A DNA stretch of 64,000 nt. Origin: Actinophytocola algeriensis (lineage in GTDB: Bacteria > Actinomycetota > Actinomycetes > Mycobacteriales > Pseudonocardiaceae). Position 1 is the first letter of the stretch. Every line of letters begins with the position of its first letter. Position numbers and translations under genes: made by a program. Below are positions 58,431 through 64,000 of the stretch, in pieces. The stretch covers positions 124,001 to 188,000 of the forward strand of contig NZ_JACHJQ010000005.1 of assembly GCF_014203735.1 (NCBI RefSeq), given 5' to 3'. The notes beneath the pieces were generated by a model. The model did no database searches, was not told where the DNA came from, and saw only the letters and a program-made list of their open reading frames with translations.

Positions 58431-59636
58431 TCAGGCTGGTGTTCCTGACAGGAAGCGGCGGACGATCGGTGTCTGCCGTGCTTCCTCCAGCAGGAAGCAG
58501 TCGTGGCCGTACGGGGCGTCGATGAGGTGCAGCTCGACGTCCTTGCCGAGGGTGCTCAGCGCTTCGTGGATCTCCTCGGACGCCACCGGCGGGTAGAGCC
58601 AGTCGGAGCTGAACGTGATCAGGAGCGTGCGTGCCAGCACGCCTTCCAGCGCCTTGGCGAGGGAGCCGTCGCCGTACTGCCGCGCCAGGTCGAAGTACGT
58701 CAGCGCGCGCGACATCGTCAGGTACGTGTTGGCGTCGAACCGCCTGACGAACGAGTCGGCCTGGTGGCGCAGGTAGCTCTCCACCTCGAACTCGGGTTCG
58801 GTGATGGTGTACCGGATGTCGTCGGCGAACTGCAGCCTGCGGCCGAACTTGTCGTGCAGCGCCGGTGCGGACAGGTAGGTGACGTGGCCGACCATCCGAG
58901 CCACGCCCATGCCCGCGGCGGGGATGCGGCCCGTGCCGTAGTAGCGGCCGCCCTGCCAGTCCGGGTCGCGCATGATCGACTCGCGCGCGATCGCGTTCCA
59001 CGCCATCCCCTGCGGGTGCAGGGCGTGGGTGCTGGCGATCACCACGATGTCGTCGACCTGGTCGGGGTACCGGACCGCCCACTCGAGGGCCTGCATGCCG
59101 CCGAGCGAGCCGCCTGCCACCGCCGCGAGCCGTTCGATGCCCAGCTCGTCGAGGAACGCGCGCTGGGTTTCGACCATGTCCGCGACCGTGAGCACCGGGA
59201 AGTCCGGGCCGTACGGCTCGCCGGTCGCCGGGTCGGTCGACGAGGGTCCCGTCGTGCCGCGGCAGCCGCCGAGCAGGTTGGTCGACACCACGAAGAAGTG
59301 GTCGGTGTCGAACGCCTTGCCGGGGCCGATCATCCCGTCCCACCAGCCGAGCGCCTTGCCCGCCGAGCCGTCGCGGTCGTCGGCCCCGAACCCGTCGCGG
59401 GTGCTCGCCGCCGTGCCCGTGGCCGAGAACCCGGCCGCGTGGGCGTCGCCGCTGAGCGCGTGGCACACCAGGATGACGTTGTCGCGCCGGGGAGAAAGGG
59501 TGCCGTAGGTCTCGTACGCGACGCGGACCGGGTGCAGTTCCCGTCCACTCTCGAGCCGCACCGGCCGCGGCAGATCCAGGTGTCGCGTCTCCACGGTGCC
59601 GACCGAACCGGCCGCGAGCGTCGACGCGGTAGCCAT
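58431..59636 (-). CDS. metX: Homoserine O-acetyltransferase
   Basis: A 401-aa alpha/beta-hydrolase-fold acyltransferase. The nucleophile Ser lies in AAVAGGSLGGMQALEWAVRY (about residue 165), the catalytic Asp and His in FSSDWLYPP and IDAPYGHDCFLLE. LVCHALSGDAHAAG and NLLGGCRGTTGPSS are family hallmarks. It acetylates homoserine with acetyl-CoA, the first committed step of methionine synthesis; MetY then uses the product. A TATGAT element ends 7 bp before the ATG, so the mRNA is probably leaderless and no SAM riboswitch can fit. Confidence 0.94.
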   Translation of the reverse strand: MATASTLAAGSVGTVETRHLDLPRPVRLESGRELHPVRVAYETYGTLSPRRDNVILVCHALSGDAHAAGFSATGTAASTRDGFGADDRDGSAGKALGWWDGMIGPGKAFDTDHFFVVSTNLLGGCRGTTGPSSTDPATGEPYGPDFPVLTVADMVETQRAFLDELGIERLAAVAGGSLGGMQALEWAVRYPDQVDDIVVIASTHALHPQGMAWNAIARESIMRDPDWQGGRYYGTGRIPAAGMGVARMVGHVTYLSAPALHDKFGRRLQFADDIRYTITEPEFEVESYLRHQADSFVRRFDANTYLTMSRALTYFDLARQYGDGSLAKALEGVLARTLLITFSSDWLYPPVASEEIHEALSTLGKDVELHLIDAPYGHDCFLLEEARQTPIVRRFLSGTPA

Positions 59637-59642
59637 GCGCGC

Positions 59643-59704
59643 ATCATAGCCAGCACAGCCGTTCCCGCGACCGGTGCTCGACCGCGTCTCGGACTATGAG
59701 ACGC
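59643..59704 (-). promoter_or_regulatory. metX promoter and operator candidate
   Basis: On the minus strand TATGAT (complement of 59643-59648) is a near-consensus -10, placed 7 bp before the metX ATG. Upstream, GCGTCTC (59684-59690) and GAGACGC (59698-59704) form a perfect 7-bp inverted repeat with a 7-nt spacer, in the -35 to -60 region, where a methionine or sulfur regulator could bind. The same region must also serve the divergent OsmC-family gene. Confidence 0.55.
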
Positions 59705-59732
59705 AGGTCAGGCCCGGTGTACGGTCCGTCAC

Positions 59733-60290
59733 ATGACGACGATCGACAGCATCGACAACGGGGTCAACGTCCAGGCCCTTCTCGACGCCAGGGAAGCGCT
59801 CAAGGCCTCGCCGGAGGCCGCCCAGTTCACGTGGCGGTCGACCACGCGGTGGGAGAACGGCGTGCACACCACCTCGACCGTGAAGGACTTCGCCGGTCTC
59901 GGTGCCGAGCAGACCCACAAGGCCGAGGCGACGTTCACCGCCGACCACCCGGAGGTCTTCGCGGCCGAGGACCACGGCATCACGCCGATCGAGTACCTGC
60001 TCGTCGGTCTCGGCAGCTGCCTGACCGCCGGTGTCGCGTCCGTCGCGCAGAACCGCGGCATCCAGCTGCGCTCGGTCGAGGCGACCATCGAGGGCGCGCA
60101 CGACATCCGCGGCATCCTCGGCGCCGACAGCGACGTCCGCAACGGCTACAACGGCATCAAGGTCACGTTCGCCATCGACGCGGACGCGTCCAAAGAGGAC
60201 ATCGAGGCGCTGGTCGCCCAGTCGCAGAAGCGTTCCGCGGTGTTCGACGCGCTGACGAACCCGACCGACGTCACCGTCGAAGTCTCCTGA
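59733..60290 (+). CDS. OsmC family protein
   Basis: A 185-aa OsmC/Ohr-fold protein. GITPIEYLLVGLGSCLTAGV carries the conserved peroxidatic-type Cys (about residue 97); the usual first-domain Cys partner of Ohr is not seen, so it belongs to the wider OsmC group. Likely roles are removal of organic peroxides or reactive sulfur species. It is divergent from metX with an inverted repeat between, hinting at shared sulfur or redox control. Followed after 5 nt by a flavin oxidoreductase gene. Confidence 0.88.
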   Translation: MTTIDSIDNGVNVQALLDAREALKASPEAAQFTWRSTTRWENGVHTTSTVKDFAGLGAEQTHKAEATFTADHPEVFAAEDHGITPIEYLLVGLGSCLTAGVASVAQNRGIQLRSVEATIEGAHDIRGILGADSDVRNGYNGIKVTFAIDADASKEDIEALVAQSQKRSAVFDALTNPTDVTVEVS

Positions 60291-60295
60291 GCCCC

Positions 60296-61534
60296 TTGGA
60301 GAACACCACCACGGTCGTCATCGGTGCCGGCCACGCGGGCCTGGCCGCCAGCCACTTCCTCACCGCGCGCGGGCTCGACCACGTCGTGCTCGAGCGCGGT
60401 GAGGTGGCGAACTCCTGGCGCACCGAACGCTGGGACTCGCTGCGGCTGCTCACCCCCAACTGGCAGAGCCGGTTGCCGGGCCACCACTACGGCGGCCAGG
60501 ATCCCGACGGCTACATGACGATGGGCGAGGTGGTCGAGTTCATCGACCGCTTCGCCGCACGCACGCGTGCGCCCGTGCGCACCGGCACGACCGTCACATC
60601 GTTGCGGCGCACCGATGACGGCTACCACGTGACCACCGACCGCGGCGAGCTCGCCTGCCGCACGGTGGTCATCGCCAGCGGTGCGTGCAACCTGCCCGCC
60701 GTGCCGAAACTCGCCGGGGCGGTGCCCGGCACGGTCGAGCAGCTCACGCCGTTCGACTACCGCGGCCCCGAGGCCCTGCCCGACGGCGGCGTGCTCGTCG
60801 TCGGCGCGTCCGCGACCGGTGTGCAACTGGCGGCCGAGCTCCACCGGTCCGGCAGGCCGGTCACGCTGTCCACCGGGGAGCACGTGCGGATGCCCCGCAC
60901 CTACCGCGCCCGGGACGTGCTGTGGTGGATGGACGCGGCGGGTGTCTGGGACCAGCGCTACGACGAGCTGCCCGACCTCACCCGCGCCCGGCGGCTCGGC
61001 TCACCGCAGCTGGCGGGCACCCCGGACCGGACGTCGCTCGACATCAACGCGCTCACCGACATGGGCGTGGAGCTGGTCGGCCGCGCCGCGACCGTGCGGG
61101 ACGGCGAGGTGCTGTTCTCCGGCGGCCTGCGCAACGTGGTCGCGCTCGCCGACCTCAAGATGGACCGGTTGCTGAACACCTTCGACGAGTGGGCGGTCGT
61201 GTCCGGCATCGACGGCGACGTCAAGCCGCCGGAACGGTTCGAGGCCACGCGCGTGCCAGAGCGCACCCGGCTGCGGCTGGACCTGCGGGGCGGCGAGATC
61301 CGGACCATCGTGTGGGCCACGGGTTTCCGCCCCGACTACACGTGGCTCGACGTGCCCGTGGTCGACGGGAAGGGCCACCTGAACCACGACGGCGGTGTCC
61401 TCGACAGCCCCGGGCTGTACGCACTGGGCCTGCCCGTGCTGCGACGGCGCAGGTCCACGTTCATCCACGGCATCGAGGACGACGCGCGGGACGTGGTCGA
61501 CCACCTCTCGGGGTACCTGGCCGCAGGCCGGTGA
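60296..61534 (+). CDS. Flavin-containing monooxygenase-like NAD(P)-binding oxidoreductase
   Basis: A 412-aa FAD/NAD(P) enzyme. VVIGAGHAGLAASHFLTARG (about 6-25) is the FAD fold; VLVVGASATGVQLAAELHRS (about 165-185) is the NADPH fold; WATGFRPDYTWLDVP is the C-terminal ATG-type motif. The pattern LLTPNWQSRLPG resembles CzcO/YpgS-type monooxygenases. TTG at 60296 is taken as start since the protein otherwise lacks its N-terminal strand; no strong ribosome site is visible, so coupling to the OsmC stop 5 nt upstream is likely. Substrate unknown. Confidence 0.87.
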   Translation: MENTTTVVIGAGHAGLAASHFLTARGLDHVVLERGEVANSWRTERWDSLRLLTPNWQSRLPGHHYGGQDPDGYMTMGEVVEFIDRFAARTRAPVRTGTTVTSLRRTDDGYHVTTDRGELACRTVVIASGACNLPAVPKLAGAVPGTVEQLTPFDYRGPEALPDGGVLVVGASATGVQLAAELHRSGRPVTLSTGEHVRMPRTYRARDVLWWMDAAGVWDQRYDELPDLTRARRLGSPQLAGTPDRTSLDINALTDMGVELVGRAATVRDGEVLFSGGLRNVVALADLKMDRLLNTFDEWAVVSGIDGDVKPPERFEATRVPERTRLRLDLRGGEIRTIVWATGFRPDYTWLDVPVVDGKGHLNHDGGVLDSPGLYALGLPVLRRRRSTFIHGIEDDARDVVDHLSGYLAAGR

Positions 61535-61616
61535 CCCGGGGACCAGGTCGGCGGTGACGGCGGCGCCGTCGACCAGGTCCTGAGGTGTCCCACCACCGAG
61601 ACCGGAGCGGACGGGC

Positions 61617-63158
61617 TCAGTCGTCCAGTGTGGCCAGCTCGATCATCATCGCCAGACGTTTGTTGTCGTCGTGGAGGTCGAGGGGGGTCAGCTCCGCCAT
61701 CTTGCGCAGGCGGTAGCGGATCGTGTTCTCGTGGACGTCGAGCAGGCGGCCCGCCGCCGCGGGGTCGCCTTGTGCGGTGAGCCAGGCCCGCAGCGTGGCG
61801 ACGTACTTGGTCGCGTTGTCGTGGTCGTGCCTGCGCAGTTCCGCGACGGGGCCGCGGGTCGGTGTGCGGCCCACTCGTGCCGCGGCCCGCAGGCGCTGGA
61901 GCAGGATGTCGTCCCACGACTCCTCGTAGGCGGGCACGTCGGTGTCCGGGTCGCGGGTTTCGTGCAGTGCCAGGCATTCGTCGGCCTCGCGGCGTGCCAC
62001 GGGCAGCTCCTCGGCGGCGCTCACCCCGCTGACGCCCGCGGACAGAGTGAGCGTGGCGGGCAGCGCGGCACGCAGCGACGTCACCCAGGTGCGTGCCGCG
62101 GCCACGTCGTCGCCGGGCAGCACCGTGTACAGGGTGTTGGCGGTCAGCGCGCTGCGCCCGGGCCGTGACCACCCGAAGCCCGTCGTCGCGCGGTCGAAGG
62201 CCAGCAGCAGCGCCGCGTGGCGCTCGTCCTGTCCGACGTGCGCGCGCAGTGCGACCACGCGCACCGGGCCCTGCGGCAGGCCCAGCCTGCTCATCACCGT
62301 CGCCGCGTCCGCGGTGCCCTCCAGCAGCTGGAGGACCAGGTCGGTCTCCACCTGGCGCTCGAGGTCCGCGCTCGCCCTGGAGCGCAGCAGGTGCAGGGCC
62401 ACCGTGCGCGCGCCGTCCACGAGGGCGCGGCGGCGCGGCCCGTCCAACGGGGCCGGGCAGGCCACCCACACCGACCCGAGCAGGTCGCGGCCGGTGCGCA
62501 CCGCCGCGACCATGCGCCCGGTGAGCCCGTGCCCGGGTTCCGGCTCGACGAACAGCGGTTCGTCGGAGGAGCCGAGGTGGGTGAGCACCCCGCGGTCGGT
62601 GAACACCGCGCGGAGGGGTTCCGGCGCCTGCCTGCCCAGGATCGTCTCCGCCCTGGCCCGGTCCGCGTGCTGCTGCAGGCTGGAGTAGGCGAGCACCCGG
62701 GAGAGCCGGTCCTCGATCGTGACCGCGCCACCGACCGCCGCGGCGAGGCTGTCGGCCAGCGCGAACAGGTCGGTCGGGCCGCGGCCGGACTCGGTCTCCC
62801 TGCCCTCGAGGACCAGGCCGTAGACGACCGCCGCCAGCTCGCTCCACGACACCGACGGTTCGACGGTCATCACGGCGACGGGCTGTTCGTCCTCGGCCGC
62901 GCCCTCCTCTGACGCGCCCTCCTCGGCCGCACTGTCGCGGACCAGCACCACCGACGCACGTGCGGCCGCCGCCCACCGCACGGCCTCGCCGACCGACGCC
63001 GCGCCGATCGCGAGCAGCACGTCACCGACGACCGGGCGGCCGTTCGCCTGCTCGTGGAGGACCACGCTGCGCAGCTCGGTCGACCGCGGCACCGGGCAGC
63101 GCGACAGCCGGAGGCCGTAACCACCGAGCACGTTCACGAGCCGGTCCAACCTGACCAT
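61617..63158 (-). CDS. PucR family transcriptional regulator
   Basis: A 513-aa regulator, the same length as the PucR protein at 32322-33863 but of a different subgroup. Residues about 15-125 form a PucR_1-like sensor, 130-300 a GAF-like region, about 300-420 a GGDEF-like linker, and 450-510 the CdaR/PucR helix-turn-helix (TAQGDPAAAGRLLDVHENTI, RYRLRKMAELTPLD). It is divergent from a DadA-like D-amino-acid dehydrogenase gene and is its likely regulator, responding to an amino-acid signal. The ATG at 63158 starts the recognisable protein; upstream frame is non-coding. Confidence 0.87.
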   Translation of the reverse strand: MVRLDRLVNVLGGYGLRLSRCPVPRSTELRSVVLHEQANGRPVVGDVLLAIGAASVGEAVRWAAAARASVVLVRDSAAEEGASEEGAAEDEQPVAVMTVEPSVSWSELAAVVYGLVLEGRETESGRGPTDLFALADSLAAAVGGAVTIEDRLSRVLAYSSLQQHADRARAETILGRQAPEPLRAVFTDRGVLTHLGSSDEPLFVEPEPGHGLTGRMVAAVRTGRDLLGSVWVACPAPLDGPRRRALVDGARTVALHLLRSRASADLERQVETDLVLQLLEGTADAATVMSRLGLPQGPVRVVALRAHVGQDERHAALLLAFDRATTGFGWSRPGRSALTANTLYTVLPGDDVAAARTWVTSLRAALPATLTLSAGVSGVSAAEELPVARREADECLALHETRDPDTDVPAYEESWDDILLQRLRAAARVGRTPTRGPVAELRRHDHDNATKYVATLRAWLTAQGDPAAAGRLLDVHENTIRYRLRKMAELTPLDLHDDNKRLAMMIELATLDD

Positions 63159-63279
63159 GAGAGCCACACTAGCTGTCGAGGCCCGACAGCTCCGGCGGCC
63201 GCGTTTGTCGGCGCAGGACAACAGCCTCGGCCTGGGGCTCGGCCATCCTGGCCGGGAGAGCTGAGTGTGGAGGTGGGGC

Positions 63280-64000
63280 ATGGCCGCCATCGGACGTGGC
63301 GACGGACCGCGGTCCGCCGTCGTGGTGGGTGCGGGGATCGTCGGGTTGTCGACCGCGTGGTTCCTGCAGGAGCGCGGGGTGTCGGTGACGGTGGTCGACC
63401 GCACCGGGGTCGCCGCGGGTGCGTCCTGGGGCAACGCGGGCTGGGTGGCGCCGGGGCTGGCGATCCCGCTGAACGAGCCCTCGGTGCTCCGGTACGGCCT
63501 GCGGTCGCTGGCCAGCCCGGCCGCGCCGCTGCACGTGCCGCTGTCCGCCGACCCCGGCCTGTGGGCGTTCATGGCGCGGTTCGCCGTCAACTGCCGGTGG
63601 TCGTCCTGGTCGCGGGCGGTGCAGGCGAACCTGCCGCTGAACGACGAGGCCATCGAGGCCTACGACGTGCTCACCGCGAACGGGGTCGCGGCCGCCACGG
63701 TCGACGCGCCGATCACCGCCGCCTTCGAGACGTCGAAGCAGGCGAAGGGGCTGCTGCGTGAGCTGGCGCGGATGAACGCCGAGGGGCAGCACGTCGAGCA
63801 CGCCGTGCTGACCGGCGGCGAACTGCGTGAGCTGGTGCCGCTCGCCGGTCCCGCGCTCACCACGGGCGTGCGCGTCGACGGGCAGCGCTACGTCGACCCG
63901 GGTGCGTTCGTCCAGGCGCTCGGCCGTGCCGTCGTCGCCCGCGGCGCCACCGTGCACACCTTCGACGTCGCCGACATCCGCACCGATGCGGGTGGTGTCA
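63280..64000 (+). CDS. DadA-like FAD-dependent amino-acid oxidoreductase (partial)
   Basis: The first 240 residues of a flavoprotein; the gene runs off the window. AVVVGAGIVGLSTAWFLQER is the FAD-binding motif and GVAAGASWGNAGWVAPG is the signature of D-amino-acid dehydrogenase/glycine-oxidase-like proteins. DadA removes electrons from D-amino acids at the membrane to give 2-oxo acids. The ATG at 63280 has GGAGGTGGGG just upstream. Divergent from a PucR-family gene, which probably controls it. Confidence 0.87.
   Translation, partial: MAAIGRGDGPRSAVVVGAGIVGLSTAWFLQERGVSVTVVDRTGVAAGASWGNAGWVAPGLAIPLNEPSVLRYGLRSLASPAAPLHVPLSADPGLWAFMARFAVNCRWSSWSRAVQANLPLNDEAIEAYDVLTANGVAAATVDAPITAAFETSKQAKGLLRELARMNAEGQHVEHAVLTGGELRELVPLAGPALTTGVRVDGQRYVDPGAFVQALGRAVVARGATVHTFDVADIRTDAGGV

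Noticed and set aside
59637-59732. SAM riboswitch upstream of metX.
   Set aside because: The gap is 96 bp with a -10 element 7 bp from the ATG, leaving no leader for a riboswitch.
63169-63957. Minus-strand 262-codon frame opposite the DadA-like gene.
   Set aside because: Antisense shadow; the plus strand has clear FAD and GNAGW motifs.

Overview
The window is high-GC DNA (roughly 70% by eye) with frequent GTG/TTG starts, ATGA/GTGA stop-start overlaps and many regulator families typical of actinobacteria: GAF-ANTAR proteins, an AfsR-type SARP regulator, PucR, ECF sigma factors and NarL-type two-component genes. GTGAAAGGC...GCTTTCAC hairpins between genes and the general gene content suggest Pseudonocardiaceae (Lentzea/Saccharothrix/Actinosynnema-like). 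The genus is inference. It looks like a chromosomal accessory stretch. I saw no rRNA, tRNA, CRISPR array, prophage or intact transposase.

Layout. 1-4657: the end of a molybdopterin oxidoreductase and its small partner, a co-directional run of three GAF-ANTAR regulators, and a GT4 glycosyltransferase. 4884-12926: secreted GH43 glycosidase, carotenoid oxygenase, secreted EEP-fold hydrolase, a dead ECF sigma fragment, a 961-aa AfsR-like regulator and a secreted RTX-repeat protein. 12927-14959: a repeat-rich interval (50-bp inverted repeat, 30-bp periodic hairpin array, MITE-like element) around one hypothetical gene. 14956-24588: a five-part secreted sugar-dehydrogenase-like protein behind a LacI-type palindrome, a DUF1905 protein, a DUF1479 oxygenase divergent from a ROK regulator, and a carrier/CoA-transferase pair divergent from a LysR regulator. 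24571-25448: three broken genes. 25515-33863: a hydantoin-type catabolic cluster in mirrored order DUF917-HyuA-NCS1 permease-HyuA-DUF917 with a divergent PucR regulator.

34051-40008: a kdp potassium-pump operon (a 27-aa membrane peptide, kdpF, A, B, C; no kdpDE), then a His-rich CDF metal exporter divergent from an ArsR repressor with repeated operators. 40016-45990: a P-loop kinase/AIG2-like fusion, an Lrp regulator divergent from a MOSC protein, a second MITE-like element with gene debris, a NarL-type two-component pair and a lipoprotein hydrolase. 46156-49433: a lipoprotein and a LodA/LodB-like pair (quinoprotein oxidase plus flavoprotein). 49411-55024: a divergent cassette of S8 protease, ECF sigma factor, 154-aa protein, TPR-CHAT protease and DUF1353 protein. 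This is the most attractive candidate for an uncharacterised system. 55204-64000: secreted protein, GT2 enzyme, the metX-metY-CoA-binding operon, OsmC, a flavin oxidoreductase, a PucR regulator, and the start of a DadA-like oxidase that runs off the window.

The strongest ideas are the two-protease/sigma cassette, the mirrored hydantoinase cluster whose second HyuA has lost both phosphate-binding signatures, and a pair of MITE-like elements whose terminal CTAG supplies the stop codon of the neighbouring gene.
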